From Mercenaria mercenaria (lineage: Eukaryota > Mollusca > Bivalvia > Venerida > Veneridae), in contig NC_069377.1 in the NCBI RefSeq assembly GCF_021730395.1, positions 46,330,501 to 46,394,500 of the forward strand: DNA of 64,000 nt, written 5' to 3'. Below are positions 45,001 through 53,181 of the stretch, piece after piece (within the stretch, counting starts at the first letter, position 1; every line of letters begins with the position of its first letter). The notes under the pieces are model-generated. The model did no database searches, was not told the origin of the DNA, and saw only the letters and a program-made list of their open reading frames with translations. The translations under genes and the position numbers were made by a program.

Positions 45001-45211
45001 TTATTTCCCATGTATGCAATTTATTTTGTATTTTATTTTCCAGACTGTACGTTTCATATGTGATATAGGAGGTGCCATGGGACTATTTATAGGAGTTTCC
45101 ATACTCAGCTTATTTGAGGTTCTGCAACTTATTTTAGAGCTCGTTCTTTACTTGAAAGACAGAAAGCTGAACGACGGACTGAGTCCGGTCGAGCAAAACA
45201 GTAAAGCTTGA
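29835..45211 (+). CDS. DEG/ENaC (amiloride-sensitive sodium channel family) subunit, complete, 14 coding exons
   Basis: Plasma-membrane subunit of a trimeric, mostly Na+-selective channel. All 14 exons join in phase to 671 residues. In order: cytosolic N-terminus with the gating 'HG' pair (24-25) in 'HGIPKIASSR'; TM1 about 39-60; 'FPAISICNMNPVR' early palm; furin-type RQKR (124-127); an acidic variable region about 150-327; 'YGNCYTMD' (366-373); 'GLRAINVTRLGEPYGQC'; the Cys-rich 'ACLEFCRIENVINKCSC' and 'LQCDCINHC'; 'LWPHKDYL'; 'VIIYFEDLNYQ'; and TM2 with 'DIGGAMGLFIGVSIL', whose G633-V-S635 is the selectivity filter. Eight N-glycosylation sequons are visible. The start at 29835 is chosen because it aligns residue for residue with the start of the paralogue at 55674. 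Gating stimulus (peptide, proton, mechanical) cannot be told. Confidence 0.94.
30598..30745 (+). CDS. DEG/ENaC-1 exon 2: first palm segment
   Basis: 148 nt, same length as in the paralogue. Acceptor after a T/C tract ending CCCCAAG; donor AAG|GTAGAA. It encodes 'NPIQTTVSLDFSTLQFPAIS' and 'ICNMNPVRKSKIG', the family signature after TM1. Confidence 0.93.
31175..31293 (+). CDS. DEG/ENaC-1 exon 3: basic, furin-motif exon
   Basis: Acceptor TTTCATTTTAG, donor AC|GTATGT. It encodes 'KRRRPRSIASAAKRQKRVLR' then 'DLSDQGGPSFEKPYIPSGQT'. RRPR|S is a minimal and RQKR|V a canonical (R-x-K/R-R) proprotein-convertase site. Confidence 0.88.
33235..33768 (+). CDS. DEG/ENaC-1 exon 4: large acidic finger insertion
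   Basis: 534 nt, the largest exon. The acceptor follows a poly-A/T stretch ending TTTTTTTCAG; donor CC|GTAAGT. After 'MIPAAYRERGVEEWIKLLGI' comes a Glu/Asp-rich, low-complexity part with 'DYTDTDWDIFDSVDIDIDVV' and sequons NET, NFT, NET and NYT. It returns to family-like sequence at 'DKWDNVITKFKIAFRDVSP'. Confidence 0.92.
33902..33927 (+). repeat. Poly(T) tract
   Basis: 26 consecutive T in intron 4 of DEG/ENaC-1; possibly the tail of an unrecognised retroposed sequence on the minus strand. Confidence 0.8.
34250..34409 (+). repeat. MITE family 2 copy in DEG/ENaC-1 intron 4
   Basis: Ends TTAACCTTTAGCCTAGT and CAGCAGGCTAAAGATTAA; interior 'CTGAATAGCAAACAGTGCAG' and 'ACAAAGGCAGAATCGCTTGC'. Inverted-terminal structure is clear. 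Confidence 0.8.
35020..35100 (+). CDS. DEG/ENaC-1 exon 5
   Basis: 81 nt; acceptor TGACCTTCAG, donor CC|GTGAGA. It encodes 'EIRRRMGHQVTDFIQYVSFA' and 'KRQQNIP'. The 'GHQ..DFI..VSF' pattern matches the family segment before the YGNCYT motif. Confidence 0.85.
35490..35584 (+). CDS. DEG/ENaC-1 exon 6: YGNCYT motif
   Basis: 95 nt; acceptor TTTTATCCTTAG, donor G|GTAAAT. It encodes 'EFFEPFTTSSYGNCYTMDDS' and 'KFQSWRSGPEAG'. YGNCYT/F is near-universal in DEG/ENaC channels. Confidence 0.93.
36090..36227 (+). repeat. MITE family 1, complete copy next to DEG/ENaC-1 exon 7
   Basis: Ends TGAGCCGTGCCATGG and CATGGCACGGCTCA are a near-perfect inverted pair, flanked by TATA on both sides (36086-36089 and 36228-36231). 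Only 138 bp long, it lacks part of the core seen in the other copies. It stops 12 nt before the exon 7 acceptor. Confidence 0.9.
36240..36403 (+). CDS. DEG/ENaC-1 exon 7
   Basis: 164 nt; acceptor AATTTTTAG, donor GCT|GTAAGT. It encodes 'GIKMTLHLEVDEYVERLSSG', 'YGVRIVFHEPGTFPMPVEEG', 'SPGFETSIGLRA'. The 'G.R(I/V)..H.P...P.......PG..T.I.L' pattern is a DEG/ENaC hallmark. A MITE ends 12 nt upstream of the exon. Confidence 0.93.
36813..36908 (+). CDS. DEG/ENaC-1 exon 8
   Basis: 96 nt; acceptor ATCTTGTCAG, donor ACG|GTATAC. It encodes 'INVTRLGEPYGQCTNFGSEK', 'YNLTYSKT', with the conserved 'RL..PYG.C' and two sequons. Confidence 0.93.
37515..37626 (+). CDS. DEG/ENaC-1 exon 9: cysteine-rich thumb
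   Basis: 112 nt; acceptor TTGAACGATAG, donor AAAG|GTGGCA. It encodes 'ACLEFCRIENVINKCSCIPN' and 'DFGEDVDVCNSK'. The spacing C-x3-C-x8-C-x-C matches the thumb disulphide ladder. Confidence 0.9.
39060..39135 (+). CDS. DEG/ENaC-1 exon 10
   Basis: 76 nt; acceptor TTTTTTTTACAG, donor TC|GTAAGT. It encodes 'DELCTFEVELMLENGTLQCD' and 'CINHCS', continuing the C-x-C-x3-C thumb ladder. Confidence 0.92.
39601..39658 (+). CDS. DEG/ENaC-1 exon 11
   Basis: 58 nt; acceptor TATCATTTCAG, donor CTG|GTATGC. It encodes 'SEFVYGKTISGRLWPHKDYL', ending in the conserved 'WP' strand. Confidence 0.9.
39700..41290 (+). repeat. Degenerate tandem-core repeat in DEG/ENaC-1 intron 11
   Basis: Repeated loosely every 110-130 bp are 'CCAAACTTAG(T/C)C(T/C)G(T/C)AGCAT', 'TTGTTCAAATGGTTC..CTTGA' and 'CTTTTAAGGG..GCTAAAAGT'. 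It resembles decayed cores of the Helentron/pearl type. No ends are recognisable. Confidence 0.45.
41640..41935. repeat. Unclassified inverted-repeat segment
   Basis: 'CTACCCGAGGGACAGTGTGG' and 'CCAACTGCTGTCCCGAGGGT' form an internal inverted pair. The segment is GC-richer than the rest of the intron and reads as a repeat, but no terminal repeats or duplication could be fixed. Confidence 0.35.
42626..42726 (+). CDS. DEG/ENaC-1 exon 12
   Basis: 101 nt; acceptor TTTTTCTGTTTGAAG, donor AG|GTAATA. It encodes 'EKIIMKDMCAKNLTSLAKAC' and 'KQVDAKNQQFDYDR', the variable helical segment before the last palm strand. Phase on both sides fits; homology alone is weaker here. Confidence 0.82.
43109..43190 (+). 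CDS. DEG/ENaC-1 exon 13: last palm strand
   Basis: 82 nt; acceptor CACGATCTTCAG, donor ACC|GTAAGT. It encodes 'YRNNFVRVIIYFEDLNYQKI' and 'TEEPFYT', the family 'L.VYF..LN.......Y' block leading to TM2. Confidence 0.92.
43505..43798 (+). repeat. tRNA-derived SINE ending in poly(C)
   Basis: Head 'CCCGCTTAGCTCAATAGGTA' and 'GAGTTCGATCCTCGGGCGGG', body 'TGTCTGAAATCATTCGGCCT' and 'GGTTAGGTTAACTGCCTGTC'. The usual GGCGTTAAACCC plus (CAAA)n end is replaced by GGCGTAACTCA and 24 consecutive C (43775-43798). It lies in intron 13 of DEG/ENaC-1. Confidence 0.88.
44258..44310. repeat. Near-perfect 25-bp-arm palindrome with GAA loop
   Basis: Arm AGGTAAGAGGTTCTGATAAC plus CGGGC pairs with the inverse arm with one mismatch in 25; the loop is GAA. 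It lies in intron 13 of DEG/ENaC-1. It could be a tiny foldback element, a cruciform, or an RNA hairpin in the pre-mRNA. It is too far from any gene end to be a terminator. Confidence 0.85.
45044..45211 (+). CDS. DEG/ENaC-1 exon 14: TM2, selectivity filter, C-terminus
   Basis: Acceptor TTTTATTTTCCAG; ends TGA. It encodes 'VRFICDIGGAMGLFIGVSIL' and 'SLFEVLQLILELVLYLKDRK', then a short cytosolic tail. The G-x-S filter is GVS. No PPxY motif is seen, so Nedd4-type control as in vertebrate ENaC is unlikely. Confidence 0.94.
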   Translation, partial: TVRFICDIGGAMGLFIGVSILSLFEVLQLILELVLYLKDRKLNDGLSPVEQNSKA

Positions 45212-45219
45212 CCTTACTA

Positions 45220-45490
45220 ATACTCGTGTCATTGTGGAGGGCACAGGATTTATCATAAGAGTTTTAAATGACGTGTCATTGTATACAATACGGTGTTTAA
45301 CATAGGACTTTCAAATGCCATGTCATTATAGAGAAGACATTGTTTATCATAAGTGTCAGATGACGTGTCAGTGTATACAATACGGTGATTAACATAGGAC
45401 TTCCAAATGCCGTGTCATTGTAGAGAAGACAGTGTTTATCATAAGAGTGTCAAATGACGTGTCATTGTACAGAGAAAACTGTTCATAAAA
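45220..45490 (+). repeat. ~112-bp tandem repeat in the 3' flank of DEG/ENaC-1
   Basis: About 2.4 units built from 'AATGACGTGTCATTGTATAC', 'ATACGGTG(T/A)TTAACATAGGACTT' and 'AGAGAAGACA(T/G)TGTTTATCATAAG'. Each unit contains TGACGTGTCA and a similar ATGCCGTGTCATT. It begins just after the stop codon, so it is probably transcribed as 3' UTR. Confidence 0.8.
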
Positions 45491-45569
45491 GTTTCAATCT
45501 GAGCACCTCGACAGGTAGACTACGTTACGTGCTGCACGAGGGATCGGGAAATATCCGATATTTCACTAT

Positions 45570-45575
45570 AATAAA
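45570..45575 (+). terminator. Candidate poly(A) signal of DEG/ENaC-1
   Basis: AATAAA about 360 bp after the stop, followed by T-rich sequence. First good hexamer downstream of the repeated 3' flank. Confidence 0.5.
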
Positions 45576-45579
45576 TATA

Positions 45580-46640
45580 AGTTTGTTACATTGAAAATGA
45601 TTTTTGTAAATATCATTATACATGTCGGAAAATTTATTCAGTATATATTTACTTAAGTTTAGTGACGTGTATAACTATGAAGAAAGTTGGGTGGGGGAGG
45701 GGGGAAGGAGGTTAAAGACAGATTTTTTTCTGACATATGAGACAGTTTATTTAGGAAAATATAAATCCTGTTTAAAGTTCATAGAAGGAAGTAGCGCTAG
45801 AAATCACTCTAAACTGTGTAAAAGATCATAAAGAGATTTATTTAGTATTCGCAAGGCGAAACCCACTACGAAAAGGGAAGTCACAAAGGGACACAACAGT
45901 CTTCAATATTCTGGCTTTAACCCGACAAACGGAACATACACGTAGTATCCCATAGCCAAACTCACATTTCTTATAATGGTTGATGCCTGTTAAACAATTT
46001 TAGACACTGTAACCTATATTATGCATTATTTTTAAATTATTTTAATCAAAGAACTGTCATTATACCTTTTTATTTTTTTCGTTTTAAGAATGAGGCTTGA
46101 ATTACTGGTGGAATTTCAAAACAATTTACAAAAAAACCACTACCACCTCGCTTTAAACATAAACGAAAGGGGTAATTTGACCATAAGTCACTTATCCAGA
46201 GAAATCTTGACCATTGACCTTGTTTCTGACTAAGTCTGGTATTAGAAAGCAGTTTATTTTTTTAGAGTAATGTAAAGGTTTCAATGCTTAACGTAAAAGA
46301 ATCTTTTAGCAGGGATGTTTAGGTAAGAATAATGAAGTTCAGCTTGTAAACATGAGCACGAAGCACCCGAAAAACAATGATGAAGAATATTTGCATTTCA
46401 GTCATATCGAAAGAATTTCCAAGTTACATTTTCTGTATTATAAATTATACTTGTATTTTTTTTTATTTTCGTATATATGTGATTGTAATTTAGGTGACTT
46501 GAAATATATATATATAAATATTTGCATAATAAATGTATTAATGATCTCTAGACTTGATTACTTGTTTGTTGTCAACTTATTATCAATAAACTCGTTATTA
46601 CAAGGGTCCGTATAAAATACAGTTATTCTTTATTGCTTGA
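45580..46640. other. Intergenic, nothing recognised
   Basis: AT-rich with T- and AT-runs (near 46455 and 46505). Short open frames here lack any recognisable domain. Confidence 0.5.
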
Positions 46641-47045
46641 CGTGTTTAGGTATCATATAGGGATGTAACGATACGATAGTCTCACGATACAATACATATC
46701 AGGATACAGATGCAACGGTAAGGTACATATCCCAATACAAATTTAGTACCATAAGTAGGCATTTATGTGACAAAAAAAAACAGATGCCCGAGCCCACCCT
46801 TTGACCCCTGACTGTGACGTTGACCTTTGTGATAGAGGAACCTGGGTTCTGCACATGACAGTCCGTCTAACTCAGTTAAACATTTACGCCAAATGCATGT
46901 CAAAGTTATAGGCCAGACATGATCATACATGACCTTTGACTTCCAAAGGTGACCAAGTGACCTTTGAGATAGGCAACTGGGATTTGCGCATGACACTCCG
47001 TCAAACTGAGGTTAAAATTCCTGCCTAATATATACAAGATTGCTC
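46640..47045 (+). repeat. Tandem-core repeat fragment
   Basis: Two diverged units share 'TGACCTTTGA(C/G)', 'GATAG(A/G)GGAACCTGGG(T/A)T', 'GCACATGACA(G/C)TCCGTC' and 'ACTCA/GGTTAAA'. It resembles other bivalve tandem-core elements; ends not defined. Confidence 0.5.
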
Positions 47046-47110
47046 CATGCACGTTTGAGCAATGGATCTGAGCAATATAATAGAAGACTGAGTTTGACCG
47101 ACTCTGTCTA

Positions 47111-47141
47111 TGAGAGATAGTGAAATGTGCAACATCTCTCA
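47111..47141. repeat. TGAGAGAT/ATCTCTCA hairpin flanking the LINE, left copy
   Basis: An 8-bp stem around a 15-nt loop AGTGAAATGTGCAAC. A similar hairpin with loop AATGAAATGTACTAA lies at 48942-48972, on the other side of the LINE remnant and in the same orientation, with related flanks. Confidence 0.6.
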
Positions 47142-47184
47142 CGCCCCGTAGCACCGACTTACGCTGATTCTATTATAGTTCCAT

Positions 47185-48445
47185 GATACAACAGGTCAGA
47201 GAAATGAAATGCTACAAGAAAGCAAACTGGAATGACCTGAAAAATGACTTAGAAACGTTTTCAAAGCAGCTTTTGTAGCAAATAATACAGAACCCAATAC
47301 TGCATGGTCATCATTTAAGGATGAGCTAAACCATCTTAGCTCTGTCCACATCTCAACTAGATGCACTAAAGTCCGTCGTGATCTCCCATGGGTTACCCCT
47401 GCCATCATTGGGCAAATTAGGAAACGGGACCGTCTTTTCTTCAAAGTTAAAAGGCCAAAGTCCCACTCTCACTCCGAAAACCTGGTTTATGAATATATAA
47501 ACACTCATCAGTTTAATATCCTTAGCCCTTATCAACATGGTTTCAGGTCAATCTATCTCACGAGTTTCTCCCAAGAATTCAGTGACAACTTAAAAATAGG
47601 TCAACAAACAGATATCATAGTTATTGATTTCAGCAAAGCTTTTGATAAGGAAGATCACCATAACTTAGTCCATGAGTTACAAAGATTAGGTGTCAACCCA
47701 CAGGTCACGTTTTGGGTCAAGTCCTTCATTCAGGGTCGCACCCAGCAGGTTGTCGATGGTCACAATTCAGACAATCTCCCCGACATCTCCGGTGTCCCTC
47801 AAGGCTCGTCCTCGGTCCTTGTCTTTTCCTTTACTACATAAATGATCTGCCTGAAAGTGTTAAGGACAAAGTGAGGCTGTTCGCAGATTATACCATAGTC
47901 TATATTACCGTCAAATCCATCAGTGATGCCCAAGCCCTACAGGAAGACCTTTAAGCGTCGAAGCCTGGGAGTCTGATTGGTCCACGGAATTCAATCCAGA
48001 CAAGTGTGAAGTCCTCAGAATCAGTAATAAAAGAAACCATGTAATCTTCATTTATAAGCTGTATGACATCGAGTTAAAATCGGCTGATTCTGCCAAATAT
48101 CTAGTTGTAACCATCAGCAAAGACCTATCATGGACCAATCATATTAACAACATAACATCCAAAGCAAATAAATCCCTAAGATTCCTCAAACGAAATGTTA
48201 AAGCCCCAAATAAAAGAGTCAAAGAGGTTGCATATAAAACTTATGTTAGATCCCAGTTAGAATACTGTTCCACCATATGGCATCCATGGCAAAAATACAT
48301 TTACACCAGTAGTGTTTCCAAAATAAATCAACTAAACTGGCAAACCCTAGAACAGCGAGGTAAGGTCAGTGCAGTTACAATGTTGTATAAGATCCAGCAA
48401 CATCTTGTTTTTGTATACCACAGTCACCTAAGTCACTAGAAAACT
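47185..48445 (+). pseudogene. LINE reverse-transcriptase remnant (Jockey/CR1-type ORF2)
   Basis: Frames in order: 'IIVIDFSKAFDK' (RT motif A, catalytic Asp in 'VIDF'), 'LGVNPQVTFWVKSFIQGRTQ', 'DISGVPQGSS', 'LFLYYINDLPESVKDKVRLF' with 'FADYTIV' where FADDT is expected, so one catalytic Asp is lost. Then 'ISKDLSWTNHINN', 'VRSQLEYCSTIWHPW' and 'NWQTLEQRGKVSAVTMLYKI'. Several stops and frameshifts occur. Sequence between 'HPW' and 'QLNWQTLEQR' is shortened relative to the usual ORF2. Same family as the 18.3-kb fragment. Confidence 0.88.
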
Positions 48446-49269
48446 ATTTGATACCGTATTCAACGACACATTATCATGCAAACTCCTTTTTCCCAGAAAT
48501 ATGCGTTTGTTGAATAGTCTCCCTGTGTCTTTGCAAGCTAGTCTCAGCTTCTGAATATTTTCTGGGCAGCTGTCACCCTTCTATCAGTTCTAATTCAACT
48601 TCTGGCTTTTACTTTTAACCTGGCCTGTAAAATAGGTCTTTTACTTTATCTTTGTGATGCACATATTTTTTTTGTATTTTTACTATTTTCAGCTGTTATC
48701 CCTGACAACGCGCCTGCTAGTCATAATTATAAATGATTGCTAAGCAGTAGAACATAGACATCTTAAAAGGACCAGAACAAATACACCACCGAGTCCATCT
48801 ACTGGGAGACTTTTTATAGCCGCCGCCACACGGCACTTAAAAATTGCTGTTGTAGTTAATAAAATCTGTAAGAAAACACTTTGAAAGTTATAAACGCAAC
48901 CAAGCAAAATGATACAGACTCCATTTGATCGTGCCTGTTAGTGAGAGATAATGAAATGTACTAAATCTCTCATCCCCTCTAAGACCACGCCTAGAGTTGA
49001 CAAAAACACGGTCTTTATTTCCAATAGTTACAGGTAAAATACACTGAAAATGTTGAAATCGGAACGGAATCAGTCTTACTGTTCATAAACCAATAGATCT
49101 TTCTTTTTAAATTTAATTAAAGTACGCTCTTGTTCGGTAAATGATTGGTAGAGACAGTTATCGGGATTTCAACGCATAACGCTGCAATACTGTTTTCTAC
49201 AGACCGAAAAAAAAAAAACATTTATCTACCTTACGCATATAGACCTTTCTTCAACCTTTTTCGACAACA
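48446..49269. other. Intergenic between LINE and Ngaro
   Basis: It contains the LINE 3' flank and the right-hand TGAGAGAT hairpin (48942-48972). Otherwise AT-rich, nothing recognised. Confidence 0.45.
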
Positions 49270-50619
49270 ATTATCTCCCCTTTCATTGAAAATAAGAAAA
49301 ACACTTATTAGACAATAATTATAAATTTAATGCCATAAATCAATGATCACACGTTATATAAGGAAATATAATAGAACAAAACTTATGACCAGCACTGATA
49401 TTCTTATGAATATCCACTTAACCGTCATATCTTATTAACTGACACAATATGACGGAAAAACATAATCAACATAATATTGTATAAACAATATTTCTCAGCA
49501 CATAACCTACTTAACAAATATTAATACGGCATTTACTAAATAAACAATTACAACAAGACATCACTATGTAAGTTATGAGTTATTCAACTTCACAACATGA
49601 TAAGGTAAATTTTAAAAAATAAAACTGAGAATTTGGCGGTGGGTGGGTGGGAAAAGTTTAATTGAAAAAACGTGTGATTGTGTCAAATTCACTTACAACA
49701 GTGACAAATACTATAAAAAACAAACAGAGGCCGGGCCTCAACAAAACAACTTAGTTGGACCAATCAGTATGAATATAACAGACTACTGCCACCAATGAAA
49801 AAGGATTTTACAAAGAAGGAAAAATACCCAAATGTTCCGAATTACCCACAATATCAGTAAGGCAATTATATGCCCGATAATTAAATATTTTAATTTATTA
49901 AAATAAACCAATTATCTCCCCTTTCATTGAGAATAAGAAAAACACTTATTAGATAATAATTATAAATTTAATGCCATAAATCAATGATCACACGTTATAT
50001 AAGGAAATATAATAGAACAAAACTTATGACCAGCACTGATATTCTTATGAATATCCACTTAACCGCCAAATTACAGCCAAATAAAGCAAAAAACAAGCAA
50101 ATGAAAATAAGCATAAATAAATTATAATAGGCGAATGCCTAAAATGAAGCAGAATGAGGACAACATGCAAACAACATGAACTAAAAATGAAATATGAAAC
50201 AAGCATTAGGAAGGCAACATAAAAGGCAAACAATTAAATGTCTTTCTAAACAAAGAATATGTGACTTGACTACTCAATGCAGCAAAGGGTATGTCATTTT
50301 CACTATGCCGCTATTATATTGTTTCTAAATAAAACCACTACGTAGCCTAAAGGATAAATGTCAAATGTCTAGTCACATATCTTTGCACTGAATCAAATCA
50401 TGCCGCATGAAGCATATAATAACTATAATTCATTCAAAAATAACTAATGGCGATGCAAAACTGGGTAACTAACATTCGCCTACCTTGCCTTATCTGACAA
50501 AATGAATCAAGATGAATGTACGGTGTTTGAATGACTGAAATGACAAAAATGATAAAGATGATTACAGCTATTTTCAGAACATACTGCAATTCAATATACA
50601 TAATTATAACTAGAAGTCA

Positions 50620-51138
50620 TTAATATGACAAAGTGGGGATGACTCTATGAAAGAAATGACCCAATCTAGCTGAACCTTCCAAATTTAAATGCAGTCCCCC
50701 GTCTAATCTGGCAAAAAAATGATGTTTGATTTCCCCACAATGTAAAAAAGGTCTAAAAGACTTAATAAATTCGAAATTCAAATCTTTGGCTAATTTTGTG
50801 TCCAACTTTAAATTACATTCCTTGATCTTTTTCTCTGTGAGCTTGATATCTACTGGTCTCGGACGGATTGAAGAGACAATGATGTGAATTTCCTGTGAGA
50901 TTTTACGAATTTTAGCCAAAAGATTGGTGTAATCAGCTAGCATGTCACTAACTGAGCAATTACGAGCTATATTGTTAGTCCCAACATGTAAAATGATGTA
51001 GTTGAAACCCTTTAATGATAAAAGGCCTTTCTCTAACAAGTAATGAATTTTGCCAATTGTTGCTCCAGGAAAGGATTTGACTGTGACACCCTCAATAGGT
51101 GGAATATGTTTGATGATGGAATCACCAACAATTACCAC
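50620..51138 (-). CDS. SGNH/GDSL-type hydrolase segment of the Ngaro fossil
   Basis: A 172-residue segment with 'VIVGDSIIKHIPP' (GDS nucleophile block), 'NYIILHVGTNNIA' (the G-x-N block) and 'DGGLHLNLEGSARLG' (C-terminal Asp-x-x-His block). SGNH hydrolase domains are known from some Ngaro elements; their role in the cycle is unclear. Confidence 0.85.
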   Translation of the reverse strand: MVIVGDSIIKHIPPIEGVTVKSFPGATIGKIHYLLEKGLLSLKGFNYIILHVGTNNIARNCSVSDMLADYTNLLAKIRKISQEIHIIVSSIRPRPVDIKLTEKKIKECNLKLDTKLAKDLNFEFIKSFRPFLHCGEIKHHFFARLDGGLHLNLEGSARLGHFFHRVIPTLSY

Positions 51139-51257
51139 TTTGCGACAGTCTGGAAGAAACGTAATACATAATGTAATGAACTAATATACACTAAATTCTA
51201 CAAGTTAAAACATGTTTAAACATACAACTTAAATGATAATTTTAGTTTTGTGGAGGA

Positions 51258-51400
51258 GACACTGCTTTTCAATAGTACTATAATTATGTAACAATAAACT
51301 GTTAACCTAATCAATGTTCCTGTATTCTGCACCAGCACCAACTTGCTATCCAGAAGTAAAATTTCACTCCCTCACATGAATTAAAGGTGACATACCAAAG
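51258..51400 (-). repeat. Old SINE remnant inside the Ngaro
   Basis: 'TTAACCTAATCAATGTTCCT' and 'GTATTCTGCACCAGCACC' match the minus-strand body of the SINE at 6.1 kb, with many changes. The head and tail are not recognisable. Confidence 0.6.
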
Positions 51401-51779
51401 AATACTGACTCAATGTGTTTCGTCAAATTGTCATTGAAAACCTATTTTCCATTTAATCATTACACTCACAACCCAGGGATGCGTAAGTCCATGTCTCTCT
51501 ACAAAACTAAAACTGAAGAAATATATAAAATTATATACATACAATTCAAAATTTCTATTAAATAAATATCAACTTTCACTACAATATCACTCATCAATTG
51601 TGATCATCATGAAATATTTTCCAGTCATTCATTGTAACATTTGTGAACATCACGAGGTCAATCACTCATTGTTTATGTTCATTCTGGATTAAATTAAAAC
51701 ACACCTTAACACATTTATAATTATGTTTAACTGTCGTAATATCAAAATCTGTCTCCATTATAATCCACTTGTTCTAAAC

Positions 51780-52150
51780 TGACGATTTATGTATACATGG
51801 TATTCATACAAGACTGAAATGCTAATATGAGGCTCTATGACACGAATTCAGTTATTAGAATTCCTGTCCAGAAGGTCTGCTCGTCCAACTGTAAACAGGT
51901 GATCTTCTCTTTTTCAGATAGAAGATACTGACTCATGACTTATCCACTCATATGTTTACTGCTGTATAATGTTAAAATTAACAAGTTATTTATTTATTTA
52001 TAATTAAATAGATCTTGAATATACTAAATTACATCCAAATGTGAAGCTTTATGACATGACATCAGTGACAAAGGTATCTGTCCAGAAGGTCTGCTCATCC
52101 CACTGTAAACAGATAATCTTCTCCTTTTAAGATAGAAGATTCTGTTCCAT
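51780..52150 (-). repeat. ~213-bp duplicated segment within the Ngaro
   Basis: Two direct copies share 'CTGTCCAGAAGGTCTGCTC', 'ACTGTAAACAGGTGATCTTC' and 'AGATAGAAGAT', at about 51865-51930 and 52078-52142. Non-coding stretch between the hydrolase and recombinase segments. Confidence 0.65.
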
Positions 52151-52170
52151 GACACAATAACTCACATTTG

Positions 52171-53115
52171 TTACAAATTTCCATGCTCATAACCCTCACT
52201 CTGTATTTTATCAGAAATGTATTTTGACAATCTTAACTTATCTGTGAGTGAAAAATAAAGATATTTCTTATAAGCGTCTGATTTCCAATCGCCTAGTAAT
52301 TGAATGATGTCAGCTGGAAGATTCAGTTGAAAGGCCAAAGTAGCCATGCCTCTCCTAAAAGAGTGTGTTGAAAAATGAGAAGGGTCCAGACCTATCATTT
52401 CAATGACTGAACGAAGTTTCTTTAAGTATGTATTATAAAAAACTGGTTTACCTGAATTCAAAATAAATAACGGGCAGGACATTGATCTAGGAATATAACC
52501 AATCATTCTATGATAAGCTTTCACTGGACATAACGGAGAACCATTTATACATGTCAAAGGTACCACAAGCAATCTTTCACCTTTTTGAATTGTTTTTGTC
52601 CACTTCATAGTAATTAAAAGACCAGTGGAGGTAACTCTAACATCCTTACTTAATAAGAATTTAGGATTAAGTAATTCCTTTTTGGTAGTGGGAACTAAAT
52701 TAGATTTTCTTGCCAACAGAAAAAAGGCAAACAAAAATAGACACCAAAACGTGTTATCATCCGGTGAAGATAAATCTAGTACTCTATATATTTTCAATAA
52801 TAGATTTGTAGTCATTGGATGTGCTTGTCTAACCATATGAAGTTTTGTTTTAGACATGCCTTTTAAAGAAAGATTTAATAAAAAATTATTGATGTGTTCA
52901 ATTTTTGCACCCAAAAGTAAATGCATGATTTTAACTCCACTAATGTAGTTTTTAATAGATTCTACAGATTTAAATGACCTACTCAAAAATTGAGCATAAA
53001 GTTGTAAGGTCTCTGTATCTGCTGGTAATGGACAGAATTTAAAATAAGTACAAAATAATAAAAATGATTCCCACTGAGTATTTAAATTTCTCCTGGATCC
53101 TTCTGCATAAGCCAT
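52171..53115 (-). CDS. Tyrosine recombinase segment of the Ngaro fossil
   Basis: A 314-residue segment with an N-terminal SAM-like core-binding domain ('ESFLLFCTYF', 'YAQFLSRSFKSVESIKNYIS') and the C-terminal catalytic domain. Visible are 'FFLLARKSNLVP' (Arg I box), 'FSTHSFRRGMATLAF' (H-x-x-R box), 'LLGDWKSDAYKKYLYF' (W and Tyr box). In Ngaro this enzyme replaces the integrase of LTR elements. Confidence 0.92.
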   Translation of the reverse strand: MAYAEGSRRNLNTQWESFLLFCTYFKFCPLPADTETLQLYAQFLSRSFKSVESIKNYISGVKIMHLLLGAKIEHINNFLLNLSLKGMSKTKLHMVRQAHPMTTNLLLKIYRVLDLSSPDDNTFWCLFLFAFFLLARKSNLVPTTKKELLNPKFLLSKDVRVTSTGLLITMKWTKTIQKGERLLVVPLTCINGSPLCPVKAYHRMIGYIPRSMSCPLFILNSGKPVFYNTYLKKLRSVIEMIGLDPSHFSTHSFRRGMATLAFQLNLPADIIQLLGDWKSDAYKKYLYFSLTDKLRLSKYISDKIQSEGYEHGNL

Positions 53116-53181
53116 TCTGTTAGATTTTGTAAGATCATCTTTTAAAGTCCTAATTTGTGACTCTGTAAGGAAACAAATAAA

